Part shown: in pieces, positions 25,972-35,005 of the stretch
How the letters are laid out: each line of letters begins with the position of its first letter
Position numbering within the stretch: position 1 is the first letter of the stretch
Origin: Paenibacillus sp. LS1
GTDB lineage: Bacteria > Bacillota > Bacilli > Paenibacillales > Paenibacillaceae
DNA length: 64,000 nucleotides
Assembly (NCBI RefSeq): GCF_026013365.1
Contig: NZ_JAPDOE010000003.1
Span: 1 to 64,000 of the forward strand
Direction: 5' to 3'
Translations under genes and position numbers: made by a program
Notes under the pieces: model-generated
The model's database searches: none
Seen by the model: the letters and a program-made list of their open reading frames with translations, nothing else
What the model was told of the DNA's origin: nothing

Positions 25972-27291
25972 TCAATTGCCTTTATCAATCGCAGCCTGAT
26001 GATTCTTCACAAAATCCTCTGGTGTTACCGCTTTGCCAAACAATGCTTGAATCATGTCCAGATGTGCCTGAGCAGCTGCCGGTTTCATCTGCACGTCTGC
26101 AAAGAGTGTGAGACTGCTGGCCTGATTCAATTCGTTCAGTAGGTCAATATACAGCTGTGGAAGCTGTACTGCAGCCGTATCCACTTTGGTTGCCGGGATG
26201 ACGCCTGCTTCAGTCACCGAACTCTCACCCCATTTTTCCACAAAGTATTGCACAAACTTCTGCGCTTCTTCCTTCACTTTGGAGTTCTGGGCCACGAACA
26301 GTCCTACACCTGGACCACCTACCCAGCTGTTAATATCGCTCTTGCCATCTTCCATCGTTGGGAATTTGAAAAATCCGATCTTGTCCTTGAATTCCTGCGG
26401 AATATCAGGATTGGTCGTGAAGTTTGGCAGTTCCCAGGTACCCATCAGGTACATGGCAGCTTTTTCGTTCATGAACTCCGATTTGCCCTCATCGTTAGAC
26501 AACCCGTTGAAGCCTTTGTTGAAGGCATTCATATCCACCAGTTTTTGTACCTCGGCAGCAGCTTGAGTAAGCGCAGGATCGTCAAACTTGCCAGAGCCAT
26601 TGATGGCCTTTTCCAGTGCATCTCCACCTAACCGATTCGCCAGATACATATACCAGAGTGAGCCGGTCCAACGGTCTTTATTTCCGAGTGCGATCGGCAC
26701 CTCACCGTTCTCTGTCAGTGTCTTCAGCACACTCAGGAATTCATCGTACGTTGCTGGCGGCTGCAAGTTATATTTCGCAAAAATGGCTTTGTTATAATAA
26801 ATGGGGGAGATATTCAACTCGATTGGTAGCGCATATGTTTTGCCGTCTATCGCATAAGCTTCTGTTGTTCCGGCTATGAATTTCTCGCCCAGCGAGTCGC
26901 TCAGCAGATCATCGACCGGTGCGAACAGATTGCCCTTCACATAAGGTTCCAGAAATCCAGCAGCCCAAGTTACACCAACATCGGGAAGTTCATTGGATGC
27001 CGACAGGATTTTCAATTTGTTCTTATATTGTTCATTCTCCAGCACTTCCTGCTTAATGGTTACATTCGGATGATCCGTTTGATACTGCTTGATGATATCG
27101 TTGACCAATTTGTTTTGCTGTGCGGAGCTGCCTGCTGGCCAGAGGTGCATGAATTTGAGGGTTACTTTCCCATCTGTGCCGTTGCTGCCCGTTTCACCCT
27201 CTTGATCCGAACTTGAACTGTTACATCCGGATAAAATTACGGCGAGAACCAGCGTCCATGACAGAAGAATGGCCATCGTCTTTTTGCTCAT
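25972..27291 (-). CDS. Sugar ABC substrate-binding lipoprotein
   Basis: The 439-residue family 1 solute-binding protein has signal peptide MSKKTMAILLSWTLVLAVILSGCN with lipobox LSGC. The mature part shows the usual landmarks: LKFMHLWPAGSSAQQNKLVNDI, INGSGKFDDPALTQAAAEVQKL, ADVQMKPAAAQAHLDMIQ. An ATG at 27291 with upstream AAGGGGG is the start; the frame is open further upstream but lacks a binding site. A -10 box TACAAT and an overlapping inverted repeat precede it. It is first in the operon, next to a YesM/AraC-type two-component pair that probably regulates it. Confidence 0.88.
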   Translation of the reverse strand: MSKKTMAILLSWTLVLAVILSGCNSSSSDQEGETGSNGTDGKVTLKFMHLWPAGSSAQQNKLVNDIIKQYQTDHPNVTIKQEVLENEQYKNKLKILSASNELPDVGVTWAAGFLEPYVKGNLFAPVDDLLSDSLGEKFIAGTTEAYAIDGKTYALPIELNISPIYYNKAIFAKYNLQPPATYDEFLSVLKTLTENGEVPIALGNKDRWTGSLWYMYLANRLGGDALEKAINGSGKFDDPALTQAAAEVQKLVDMNAFNKGFNGLSNDEGKSEFMNEKAAMYLMGTWELPNFTTNPDIPQEFKDKIGFFKFPTMEDGKSDINSWVGGPGVGLFVAQNSKVKEEAQKFVQYFVEKWGESSVTEAGVIPATKVDTAAVQLPQLYIDLLNELNQASSLTLFADVQMKPAAAQAHLDMIQALFGKAVTPEDFVKNHQAAIDKGN

Positions 27292-27315
27292 TATTCCAAC
27301 CCCCTTGGTTTTTTC

Positions 27316-27345
27316 GGTTAATGTAACCGCTTTAACCAAATTGTA
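27316..27345 (-). promoter_or_regulatory. Promoter -10 and overlapping operator of the sugar ABC operon
   Basis: The -10 box TACAAT (27340-27345) is followed by an inverted repeat GGTTAA-N10-TTAACC (27316-27337) that covers the likely start of transcription. Its core, TTAAAGCGGTTACA, matches 12 of 14 positions of the CcpA cre consensus. Carbon catabolite or LacI-type repression is inferred. Confidence 0.5.
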
Positions 27346-27405
27346 GCACGGGCCTATCACACCCATAATACCAGAGTGATTTGGAAAAACTCCACTTTTT
27401 TGAGG

Positions 27406-28200
27406 TTATTTGTTATTTCGTTCAGATAGGGAATGCCGATATTTGCTTGGACTTAGCCCCTCAAGACTTTTAAATACCGTGATAAAATACTTATCCGTCT
27501 GATAACCCACCTGTTCCGCAATCTCCGAGATTGGCATCGTTGTCTGCACAAGCAACTCCTTCGCGCGCTGAATGCGTTTGCGGGTCAGGTATTCACTAAA
27601 ATTGATGCCGATCTGTTCCTTAAATAATACACTGAAGTAACTGGAGTTGAGATGGAGTAAATCAGCGATTTCACGCATGGTCACATGTTCACCCAGATGA
27701 GTATCCACATAGGCCAAAGCTTCACTGATCTGGCTATTGAGCCTTTGTTCCCCGCGCTCTTTAAAATCCAGCAACTTGGGATCAACCAGTTCCTTCATCG
27801 TTTGAATACGTCGCTGTTGTTCACTGAACTTCAAGGCTTTTTCGACGGTCTGCACCAACTGTTCCTTATCAATCGGTTTCAACATATACTCCACGACACC
27901 CAACTTAATGGCCTGCTGGGCGTACTGAAAATCGGCATGCCCCGACATAATCAGGACAACAGGCTTGTTCGAAAAATGTTGAATGGCTTCGATCAGAGAC
28001 AAGCCAGAGAATTCCGGCATGCGAACATCCGTTATTAACAGATCTGCCGGCTTTTTCTTGAGCCATTCCACGGCCTCGACGCCACTTTCTGCAGTCTGAA
28101 TGTGATTTCGTCCTGCCGACCATCCTTCCAGTGTCTTGCGAATACCCTCTCTTGTACGCGGCTCATCATCCACGATAAGAATCGTTTTGTCATGAATCAT
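27406..28200 (-). CDS. YesN-type response regulator (receiver plus AraC HTH)
   Basis: The 264-residue protein has a receiver domain (ILIVDDEPRTREG, phospho-acceptor Asp in LLITDVRMPEFSG) and a C-terminal AraC-type tandem helix-turn-helix (ISEALAYVDTHLGEHVTMREIADLLHLNSSYFSVLFKEQIG, ISEIAEQVGYQTDKYFITVF). GGAGGG precedes the ATG at 28200 and overlaps the kinase 3' end by 11 nt. Such regulators activate adjacent sugar transporter operons. The sugar ABC operons at 24134-27291 and 30292-33248 are candidates. Confidence 0.9.
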   Translation of the reverse strand: MIHDKTILIVDDEPRTREGIRKTLEGWSAGRNHIQTAESGVEAVEWLKKKPADLLITDVRMPEFSGLSLIEAIQHFSNKPVVLIMSGHADFQYAQQAIKLGVVEYMLKPIDKEQLVQTVEKALKFSEQQRRIQTMKELVDPKLLDFKERGEQRLNSQISEALAYVDTHLGEHVTMREIADLLHLNSSYFSVLFKEQIGINFSEYLTRKRIQRAKELLVQTTMPISEIAEQVGYQTDKYFITVFKSLEGLSPSKYRHSLSERNNK

Positions 28201-29953
28201 ATGCACCCTCCGTTCCCTTGGGAATCTCAAAGCAAATGACGGTCCCTTCCCCAACCTTGCTTGTAATGGAAAGCCTGCACCGTTCGCCAAGTTGGCTGCC
28301 AAAGTAAAGCTTCAGCCGCCGATGTACGTTAATCAGACCTACACCTGTCCCCTTGTTGGATACAGATGGGCCGCCATGTAATGCGTGAATGACAGATTGA
28401 AGCCGTGATTCATCCATACCTGGACCATCATCCCGAACCTCAATGTGAACCAGATTTTTCTCAGTCGAAGCCTCCACATGGACGCTTATCTTTCCCGGGC
28501 CCAGTTTACTTTCAATGCCATGAAGAATCGCATTTTCCACCAAGGGCTGTATGAGCAGTTTCGGAATTGGGACCTTACGAACCGCATCGCTCAGCTGAAT
28601 CTCCCATTGCATTCTATCTCCCAGACGCATCTGCATAATTCGAAGATAACGCTCGGCGTGTTCCAGCTCGTCGGCAATCGTAACCCATTCATCCTGCTGC
28701 GAACTGGAGATAATGTAGAGAAATAATCGGGACATCGCCACGACCATACGTGCTATCTCCTCGTCTCCCTTTTCTTCAAGGGACCAATAGAACGCCTCCA
28801 GCGTGTTGAATAGAAAATGGGGATTAATCTGAGACTGCAACGCCTTCAGCTCGGCCCGGGACTGCATGATTTCCTTCTCATGAACCACACGGGTCAATTC
28901 GTTCTGCCTGTAGACCATCTGGTTATATACATCGTTAAGTTCATTGATCTCCATCGTAGAGCTGACCATCAGATTCGGCCTCATTGCTCCCGGCTCCGCA
29001 CTGCGCATGGCCCGCATCAGGCGGATGAGCGGACGTGTAATCATTGTGGATAGAAAGAACGACATAATAAGGAACAGAACAACACCAATGATTCCCGAGA
29101 CGAGAAGCGCTGTCCTCAGAATGGACACACCTTCCGTTGTCTCCTGCAGCGGGGTCAGGACAGCAAGTGTCCATCCCGTTATTTCAGACTTTTGCCGGAC
29201 GACGATATAGGATTTCTCCCCGTTCTGGACAACTGATCCGCTGTCCAATATGGCCTTTGGATCGAGATTAATTTCCAGGTTGGAAGTCACCACTTCTCCT
29301 CCCCTGTCCAAGAGAATGATGGAGTCCTGCGAACCATCTGACCCATTCGAATCATTGAGTTGAAAAAAACTGCGTTGCATCCGCACTACCACATAGCCTC
29401 CATGTTCGAAAGAATGCTCCAGCAGGTTAATCCGCCGAATAGCCAGAAGCACACCCGGATCTTCAGGGTCAGCGCCTGCCCATACCAGTCTGCCTTTTCC
29501 TTCATCCGCCAGGCTGATCCAGTTGCGCTCCACTCTGAGATCGAGGGATCGGTCATCCATCGGAAAGATGCGGTTATAACCCGTAGTGTATATCTCCATA
29601 CTTTGCGCGCCATTGATGAAAGACTGATAACTGCCTGCAATCTGCAAAAGAGCTTGGCGCTGATTAAAGGTGGCCGGGTTGCCTTGCTTCTCATCGCTAA
29701 GCAGACGCTGCACATATGCATCATCCGCCACCTGAGCTGTCAGGGAGTTCACTTGTGCAATGAGTGCATCCAATCTGCCGCTGGCTTGGACGGCAGTTTG
29801 ATGAATATGTTTCTCCGCATTGCTTTTCAGCAGAGCAGCTACCCGATCATAAGCCGTTATGCCTGCGAGCAGCAGAACAACAAGCATCACCATAACAAAA
29901 CCAATAAATATCTGATTGCGAAGTGAGTTGAAATGCCCTTTTTTCCCGTGCAA
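28190..29953 (-). CDS. YesM-type sensor histidine kinase
   Basis: About 587 residues: a first membrane span near residues 14-36, a large extracellular Cache-like sensor, a second span near 280-303, and HAMP. A His_kinase domain with the phospho-acceptor H379 in QINPHFLFNTLE and a HATPase with PLVENAILHG and GTGVGLINV follow. All candidate starts are TTG; the one at 29953 lies 9 nt after AGGAGA and keeps a short basic N-terminus. The frame extends to 30031. It senses an extracellular sugar or a sugar-bound lipoprotein and phosphorylates the overlapping regulator. Confidence 0.87.
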   Translation of the reverse strand: MHGKKGHFNSLRNQIFIGFVMVMLVVLLLAGITAYDRVAALLKSNAEKHIHQTAVQASGRLDALIAQVNSLTAQVADDAYVQRLLSDEKQGNPATFNQRQALLQIAGSYQSFINGAQSMEIYTTGYNRIFPMDDRSLDLRVERNWISLADEGKGRLVWAGADPEDPGVLLAIRRINLLEHSFEHGGYVVVRMQRSFFQLNDSNGSDGSQDSIILLDRGGEVVTSNLEINLDPKAILDSGSVVQNGEKSYIVVRQKSEITGWTLAVLTPLQETTEGVSILRTALLVSGIIGVVLFLIMSFFLSTMITRPLIRLMRAMRSAEPGAMRPNLMVSSTMEINELNDVYNQMVYRQNELTRVVHEKEIMQSRAELKALQSQINPHFLFNTLEAFYWSLEEKGDEEIARMVVAMSRLFLYIISSSQQDEWVTIADELEHAERYLRIMQMRLGDRMQWEIQLSDAVRKVPIPKLLIQPLVENAILHGIESKLGPGKISVHVEASTEKNLVHIEVRDDGPGMDESRLQSVIHALHGGPSVSNKGTGVGLINVHRRLKLYFGSQLGERCRLSITSKVGEGTVICFEIPKGTEGAYDS

Positions 29954-30068
29954 CTTCCCCAATCTCCTCTCTTTTTTTGCATGTAAAAGGACCCACCACC
30001 TTACGCCCGTGCTCTTGAAGACTGGGTACAAACGATGCCGGATTTATCTACGTATTCAGTTTCTCTCG

Positions 30069-30082
30069 TTAAAGCGCTTGCA
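30069..30082 (+). promoter_or_regulatory. Near-consensus CcpA cre site
   Basis: TTAAAGCGCTTGCA matches TGWAARCGYTWNCW at 13 of 14 positions. It lies about 115 bp upstream of the sensor kinase start, so the two-component operon is probably subject to carbon catabolite control. Confidence 0.5.
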
Positions 30083-30115
30083 AAATTGAACCTTAATCTT
30101 CTTTTCACTATCTTT

Positions 30116-30130
30116 GTTTACCGATTAAAC
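30116..30130. promoter_or_regulatory. Operator-like inverted repeat upstream of the sensor kinase
   Basis: GTTTA-ATCGG-TAAAC on the minus strand is a perfect 5-5-5 inverted repeat of LacI-family style, 35 bp upstream of the cre-like site. The remainder of 30032-30291 shows no gene. Confidence 0.35.
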
Positions 30131-30207
30131 TAACGACTAAAAAATAGCATAGTTTTACAGCTTAATCAATCCTCTTAAGAGTTCCCAAACGTTAAATGAC
30201 AAGGATC

Positions 30208-30248
30208 AAAAAAAAGAGAGGGGACTCTTGCAGTCCACCTCTCTTTGT
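30208..30248 (-). terminator. Terminator of the second sugar ABC operon
   Basis: On the minus strand AAAGAGAGG-TGG-ACT pairs with AGT-CC-CCTCTCTTT around GCAAG and is followed by more T. It is strong and sits 45 bp after the permease stop. Confidence 0.85.
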
Positions 30249-30291
30249 TCATACCCCTTCACACCTATTCTTTTCTGTAGCACATCTTCAG

Positions 30292-31119
30292 TTATTTCAC
30301 AGACCCTTGTGTAACCCCGTTGATAATCCACTTCTGTGCGAACAGGTAGATGATAATCATCGGCAGCAACGCGAGCAGGTAGGATGCGAATGCAAGGTTA
30401 AACTCGGTATTAAACTGTCCTTGGAATACATACTGTACCAGCGGCAACGTGTACTGTCCCGGATCACTGATAATAATGAGTGGCAGCAAGAAGTCGTTGT
30501 ACGTGGACAGACAGGTAAGAATACCAACCGTGGCACTGATGGGTGCCATGAGCGGGAAAATGATTTTCCAGAACGTGCCCCAAGTTGTCGCCCCATCCAC
30601 AAATGCCGCTTCCTCCAGTGCTACCGGAATGGACCGGATGTATCCAACGTACACAAATACGTTAAATGCCAGACCATAGACCGTGTGCAGCAGGATCAGA
30701 CCTACCAGATTCGTCATCTCTAGCGATGCAGTCAGCTTAACAATCGGCAGCATGATGATTGGGAACGGAATGAACATCGCGCTGACGAAGTAATAATACA
30801 ATCCTTTGAAAAACTTGCGTTTCTCCATATTCCGCGCAATCGCATAGGCCACCATCGAGTTACTGAGCAACGTCAAAAGCACGGTGGATGCAGTCACAAT
30901 CGCACTGTTACGAAACGACTGGAAGAAGTTCGTCATGTCGATGGCCCTCGCGAAATTCTCCCAGTGAAGCGTTGTCGGAAAGGCAAAGACCGATTGGGCC
31001 ATCTGCTCCGGATTTTTCAAAGCAATCGTAACGGTCATATACAATGGGAACAGGATAAACAGGGTACCCAGCACAACGAGCAGCATAACGAGCCAATTGA
31101 TTCGTGTACGGCTTCTCAT
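30292..31119 (-). CDS. Carbohydrate ABC permease, MalG type
   Basis: The 275-residue protein has six spans and the EAA loop VALEEAAFVDGATTWGTFWKIIFP. Its ATG overlaps the stop of the MalF-type partner by one base (TAATG), indicating translational coupling. It is the third gene of an SBP/MalF/MalG operon without its own ATPase. It is distinct from the operon at 24134-27291, so the region carries two separate sugar importers around one two-component system. Confidence 0.9.
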   Translation of the reverse strand: MRSRTRINWLVMLLVVLGTLFILFPLYMTVTIALKNPEQMAQSVFAFPTTLHWENFARAIDMTNFFQSFRNSAIVTASTVLLTLLSNSMVAYAIARNMEKRKFFKGLYYYFVSAMFIPFPIIMLPIVKLTASLEMTNLVGLILLHTVYGLAFNVFVYVGYIRSIPVALEEAAFVDGATTWGTFWKIIFPLMAPISATVGILTCLSTYNDFLLPLIIISDPGQYTLPLVQYVFQGQFNTEFNLAFASYLLALLPMIIIYLFAQKWIINGVTQGSVK

Positions 31120-31985
31120 TACAGATCCATCTCCCTTCTTTGCAGGAACCGGATTTGCAGAATTGAAATCACCGCAATAACGATGAAGTAAATAACCGAG
31201 TTCGCAGATTGATACGCATATTCGCCGCCTTCAAATCCTCCGGTGTAGATCAGATGGGAGATGGACTGCGTCGCCCGTCCGGGACCACCGTTGGTCAAGG
31301 CTACGATTTGGTCAAAGACCATAAGTGAATTTTTCATCGCCAGCACCATATTAATGGTGAAGAAAGGTGCAATCAGCGGGAATGTAATGCTCCAGAATTC
31401 ACGCCATTTGCCTGCACCATCGAGATTGGATGCCTCGTATAGTGTCGTTGGTATCGTTTGCAGACCAGCCAAATACAGAATCGTATTCAGGGCCACCGAT
31501 TGCCACACTGCAACAATGACGATACCGATCCAAGCCAGACTTTCGCTACCGAGTATGTTCGTGGAGAGCGCATTGATGCCCAGATTTTGTCCCCAGATCG
31601 GGAAGACATTGGAGAACAGGTAGTTAAATATGTAACCTACAATCAATACACTCAGAATATTGGGCAGGAAATAGATGCCGCGGAAAAAGTTACGGAACTT
31701 GATCTTGGCATTCAACCCGAGTGCAATGAGCAGGCTCAGAATATTGGTCAGGATCGTCACCACGATCGCAAATTTGAACGTAAACCAGTAGGCGTTGCCT
31801 ACATTGTCATCCTGGAACAAGTTGAAATAGTTTTTGAAACCAACAAAATCATACTCTTTCCCGAATCCGTTATAATTCGTAAATGAATAATAGATGCCCT
31901 GGAGGGCCGGCAGCGTCATAAATACGAAGAACAATACTACCGCCGGAACCGTCATACAGTAATAAGGTGCGATACGCTTGTTCAT
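31119..31985 (-). CDS. Carbohydrate ABC permease, MalF type
   Basis: The 288-residue protein has six spans and the EAA motif TTLYEASNLDGAGKWREFWSITFP. AAGGAGG is 8 nt before the ATG at 31985; an in-frame extension to 32006 lacks a site of its own. It lies 24 bp after the substrate-binding protein gene and is coupled to the MalG-type gene. Confidence 0.9.
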   Translation of the reverse strand: MNKRIAPYYCMTVPAVVLFFVFMTLPALQGIYYSFTNYNGFGKEYDFVGFKNYFNLFQDDNVGNAYWFTFKFAIVVTILTNILSLLIALGLNAKIKFRNFFRGIYFLPNILSVLIVGYIFNYLFSNVFPIWGQNLGINALSTNILGSESLAWIGIVIVAVWQSVALNTILYLAGLQTIPTTLYEASNLDGAGKWREFWSITFPLIAPFFTINMVLAMKNSLMVFDQIVALTNGGPGRATQSISHLIYTGGFEGGEYAYQSANSVIYFIVIAVISILQIRFLQRREMDL

Positions 31986-32009
31986 ATTCCATCCTCCTTC
32001 AGACAAGGC

Positions 32010-33248
32010 TTAGCGCCGATTGGCAACCTTGTCCCATTCTTTGTCGAGTGTATCTAAATAGTTGTCGATGTTTTGGTTCTGCAAAAAGGACTGTACGATG
32101 GAATTCAACTGCACGGCAGCCGGAATATAGTGATCGGCAAAGTCAACAACCTTGCCCTGCTCAATATAAGGCATCAATTCCTGTACGGCAGGATCATCCT
32201 GCTTCACATCTTCTACCGCAGAGAACAGCGTCTGTTCATCAATGTACCTTCCGATATTTTCAGGCTTTAACAGGAACGCAATAAACGTCTCTGCCTGCTC
32301 GCGATTAGGCGTGTCCGCCGCAATGGTAAACAGGGAGTCGATCCCGTTCACCAGCTTGATCTCGCTCGCATCATTGCCCGTAGGGAATGGGAAGAAACCG
32401 ATGTCTACATTCGGGTTCGCTTTGCGAATCTCCGAGATGGCCCAGGTTCCCTGGATGTACATAAAGGCTTCACCGTTAGCAAAAGCACGGTTACCGTCCG
32501 AATAAGCTTTACCAAAGTTATCGCCATGACCGTACTTCATGAGTTCAAGCTGCTTCTCAGCTACCTCGCGGTACTTCTCCTTGAACGTCACTTTGTCATC
32601 GCGCCGCTCTTGGTAGAAATCAATACCGACCAGATTGGAGCCGAGTGCATTGAAGGGAAGGCTCGTCTGCCAGTCATCCTTGTATGTGAAGTAAAATGGA
32701 ATCTCACCTGCATCTTTAATCTTTTGGGCGGTCGCAATGAGTTCATCCCACGTCTTGGGCACGTCCAATCCCATTTCCTTAAACAACGTTTTGTTGTACA
32801 TGATGCCGTTTGCATTTGTTGCGTAAGGAATACCTGTCACTTCGTCCATGCCTGTGAGATCCTTGAGCATTTGTATGTAGTTCGGATCAATCGTCTGGAG
32901 TAATGAGCTGTCCGTCAGATCGGTGAAAATATCACTCTGGGCCAAAATGGAATAGGTATCGGTTGCACCCATGGCCATAATATCCGGTATATCATTTTTG
33001 ACGACACGCGTCTTTAGGACGGTCTCCGCATCTGGTGGATTCACCTGAGTGACCTGAATATCGTCATGCTCCGCATTGAACGTTTTAATTAATTCATCAA
33101 AGGTTGTTTTGGCTTCAGGCTTGTTCTGGAAAAACTCAATCTGCACTTTGCCATTCGCGCTATCCCCACTGGTACAGGAAGATAGAAGTACAGCCATCAT
33201 TCCACACAGCAACATTGTCCCGAGAGCCTTGGTAAGCGTTGTTCTCAT
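32010..33248 (-). CDS. Sugar ABC substrate-binding lipoprotein
   Basis: The 412-residue family 1 solute-binding protein has signal peptide MRTTLTKALGTMLLCGMMAVLLSSC with lipobox LSSC. Mature landmarks are IEFFQNKPEAKTTFDELI, GIPYATNANGIMYNKTLF and FMYIQGTWAISEIRKANP. GGGAGG precedes the ATG. It binds an unidentified sugar outside the cell for the two permeases downstream. Its 5' untranslated region contains copy A of the three-member structured element, with a good promoter directly upstream of that element. Confidence 0.9.
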   Translation of the reverse strand: MRTTLTKALGTMLLCGMMAVLLSSCTSGDSANGKVQIEFFQNKPEAKTTFDELIKTFNAEHDDIQVTQVNPPDAETVLKTRVVKNDIPDIMAMGATDTYSILAQSDIFTDLTDSSLLQTIDPNYIQMLKDLTGMDEVTGIPYATNANGIMYNKTLFKEMGLDVPKTWDELIATAQKIKDAGEIPFYFTYKDDWQTSLPFNALGSNLVGIDFYQERRDDKVTFKEKYREVAEKQLELMKYGHGDNFGKAYSDGNRAFANGEAFMYIQGTWAISEIRKANPNVDIGFFPFPTGNDASEIKLVNGIDSLFTIAADTPNREQAETFIAFLLKPENIGRYIDEQTLFSAVEDVKQDDPAVQELMPYIEQGKVVDFADHYIPAAVQLNSIVQSFLQNQNIDNYLDTLDKEWDKVANRR

Positions 33249-33287
33249 GTTGTACCTCCCTCAGCTTTATAAATTGAACTAATATGA

Positions 33288-33468
33288 TTTACACGGTGTC
33301 ACTCCGATTGCAGTACCATCTTCCGATCGTTGTTATCCCCAGATTTTTTTGATTCCCTTCCTCAAAGGGAAAATCCGGTTTTTAGCGTATGCTTTCGAAG
33401 TAGCTTTCTTTCAGAAAGCTTTTAGCTGCGCTTCTTCAGATTGGTTCTGCACTCTCCGTGTTCGTGTA
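33288..33468 (-). ncRNA. Structured 5'-UTR element, copy A (three-member family, unidentified)
   Basis: This 181-nt element aligns with 36006-36155 and 58307-58454. Read as RNA on the minus strand it has a closing stem UACAC/GUGUA and a second stem UGCAG-A-ACC / GGU-A-CUGCA. An expanded arm holds a perfect hairpin AGCUUUCU-GAA-AGAAAGCU. A conserved hairpin CCGGAUUUUCCCUU / AAGGG-AUCAAAAAAAUCUGG and the conserved strip CGAUCGGAAG follow. The second stem keeps pairing although its bases differ from the other copies. It starts about 10 nt after the predicted transcription start and ends 39 nt before the sugar-binding protein ATG. Mobile-repeat origin is an alternative. Confidence 0.65.
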
Positions 33469-33482
33469 TATCTTAGTTTCAC

Positions 33483-33511
33483 TTTATATACGTAGAAATT
33501 TACCCATTCAA
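33483..33511 (-). promoter_or_regulatory. Promoter upstream of element copy A
   Basis: The minus strand reads TTGAAT, a 17-nt spacer and TATAAA. Transcription would begin about 10 nt before the structured element, placing it wholly in the 5' UTR of the sugar ABC operon. The rest of 33512-33650 shows no gene. Confidence 0.55.
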
Positions 33512-33652
33512 ATGGTGAAATAACCATATGGTTAATACTTCCAAACCGACTTCAATCTGAATGAATGATATAAGTCTTTATTATTTCTAAAACGGTTTCG
33601 GTAAAAATGAATCACGGCAGTTCTTCCCATGACCCGAATCGGACATAACTAA

Positions 33653-33681
33653 AAGGACACTGGATGATATCCAATGTCCTT
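33653..33681 (-). terminator. Terminator downstream of lspA
   Basis: AAGGACACTGGAT and ATCCAATGTCCTT form a 13-bp stem with one wobble and a 3-nt loop. A short T-tract follows on the minus strand. It lies about 50 bp past the lspA stop. Confidence 0.65.
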
Positions 33682-33729
33682 CATTTATTAAGCTTATATT
33701 CAGCAACTGTGCAGCTTTTATCTAACCTA

Positions 33730-34221
33730 TTACGAACGCTCAACCTTCGGCAGTGCATTGCGTAAACGCTTGGCCCGATAACTCTGAAATGCACGAATCA
33801 ACATGCCGATGATGATCATGACCACACCGATGTTAATTGCGACATCAGCGAGATTCAAAATCCCGCGTCCGGACGGAAACACGAGGAAATCCGTTACCCG
33901 AGCATAGATAAATCGATCAAGTGCATTTCCTAAAGCCCCGCCGACCATAAAGCCCGCGCCAGCTTGCATCCAGAAACCGCGAATCTCACCCTTACTCCGG
34001 TAATACAGCATGCCTGCTATAAACAGAACGGCGATCACACCGAACAGACGCGCATTTCCCTGAAACAGACTGCCCGCCATTCCACTGTTCTCGTAATGCT
34101 GCAATTGCATGCCAGAGTCACCCAGTCTCATCACGTCGCCAACTTCCATATACATTCTCACTGCAATCTTGGTTCCCTGGTCCACCAAAGTCACCAGCAG
34201 TGCTACAAAATAAAACAACAT
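33730..34221 (-). CDS. lspA: Lipoprotein signal peptidase (signal peptidase II)
   Basis: The 163-residue membrane protein has four spans. The paired catalytic Asp residues are D102 in GGALGNALDRF and D126 in NLADVAIN. The family's N-terminal VDQGTK and the N-x-G motif (ENSGMAGSLF) are also present. It removes signal peptides from diacylated prolipoproteins; this window alone encodes at least seven lipoproteins. The motif NLADVAIN departs slightly from the usual FNxAD, and the gene stands alone rather than with the ileS/rluD neighbourhood, so it may be an accessory copy. AGGAGGAG precedes the ATG. Confidence 0.85.
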   Translation of the reverse strand: MLFYFVALLVTLVDQGTKIAVRMYMEVGDVMRLGDSGMQLQHYENSGMAGSLFQGNARLFGVIAVLFIAGMLYYRSKGEIRGFWMQAGAGFMVGGALGNALDRFIYARVTDFLVFPSGRGILNLADVAINIGVVMIIIGMLIRAFQSYRAKRLRNALPKVERS

Positions 34222-34459
34222 CGTGCTTCTCCTCCTGCCTACTGAGCGATAACTTATTTTAACTTTAAGAGTTTTGTATATTAGGTTCCCTTCACTTTAA
34301 CACAGCCGATGTACGGTCTCCAAATGAGCCATCTTCAGCCACGCTTATAACATCCACTAACATCGTCCAGTCCGCACTCGGAAGGTACTGCACCAACCCA
34401 TGTCGAATGTAGACATCAATCATATATGTAAAGGGGCTGCCTGTAATTTGAACCTGACC

Positions 34460-34927
34460 ATGACAGAGAAATTAAAGGAAATGCAGCAGGAAGAAAAAGA
34501 CTTGGTATTTGGCACATTTGATTCTGAAACAGCACTCCAACTTGGCTTGTATCTGGTTGAAGAAGCGAAGCGTCGTTCCCAAGCCGTGACCATCGACATC
34601 ACTCTGAAGGAACATCGTCTCTTTTTGCATGCGATGGAAGGCACTCATCCCGACAATGAAGACTGGATTCGCCGCAAGAACAACGTAGTGAATCATTTCT
34701 CATCCAGCTCTTGGCACACAGCCCTGCGGTTGAGAAGTGAAAACCAGACACTTGAGCAGGATTTCAACCTGCCTTCATCGAACTATGTCCTGGCCGGTGG
34801 CGCTTTCCCGCTAATTATGGAAAATGAGGGACAGATCGGCACCATTACGGTATCGGGTTTGCCTGATGAGGAAGACCATGATCTGGTCACGACAGGCATT
34901 CGCTCGTTTTTGTTGCAGCAGGGTTAG
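34460..34927 (+). CDS. UPF0303 / heme-degrading domain protein (GlcG-HbpS-like)
   Basis: The product has about 155 residues. It begins MTEKLKEMQQEEKDLVFGTFDSETALQLGLYLVEEAK and ends with GQIGTITVSGLPDEEDHDLVTTGIRSFL, the pattern of the UPF0303/DUF336 family (a small alpha/beta fold related to GlcG and HbpS). A precise function is not established for the family. Start choice is uncertain: the ATG at 34460 fits family length but has no close ribosome site. A TTG at 34448 is 11 nt after AAGGGG, and an ATG at 34400 would add 20 unlikely residues. It is cytosolic and monocistronic. Confidence 0.75.
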   Translation: MTEKLKEMQQEEKDLVFGTFDSETALQLGLYLVEEAKRRSQAVTIDITLKEHRLFLHAMEGTHPDNEDWIRRKNNVVNHFSSSSWHTALRLRSENQTLEQDFNLPSSNYVLAGGAFPLIMENEGQIGTITVSGLPDEEDHDLVTTGIRSFLLQQG

Positions 34928-34944
34928 ATTAAAATAGGCAATAA

Positions 34945-34975
34945 AAAATCCGTACCTGGGATAGGCACGGATTTT
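34945..34975. terminator. Bidirectional terminator between convergent genes
   Basis: AAAATCCGT and ACGGATTTT form a 9-bp stem around a 13-nt loop, with T-rich flanks on the plus strand and TTTTTATT on the minus strand. It separates the UPF0303 gene from the nucleoside hydrolase. Confidence 0.75.
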
Positions 34976-35005
34976 CTTCTTTTTCCTGTAGTTAAATTCC
35001 TACGT

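Noticed and set aside
33575..33605. A second cre-like site (AAACGGTTTCGG) upstream of the sugar ABC operon
   Set aside because: It departs from the cre consensus at several core positions and lies over 80 bp from the promoter.
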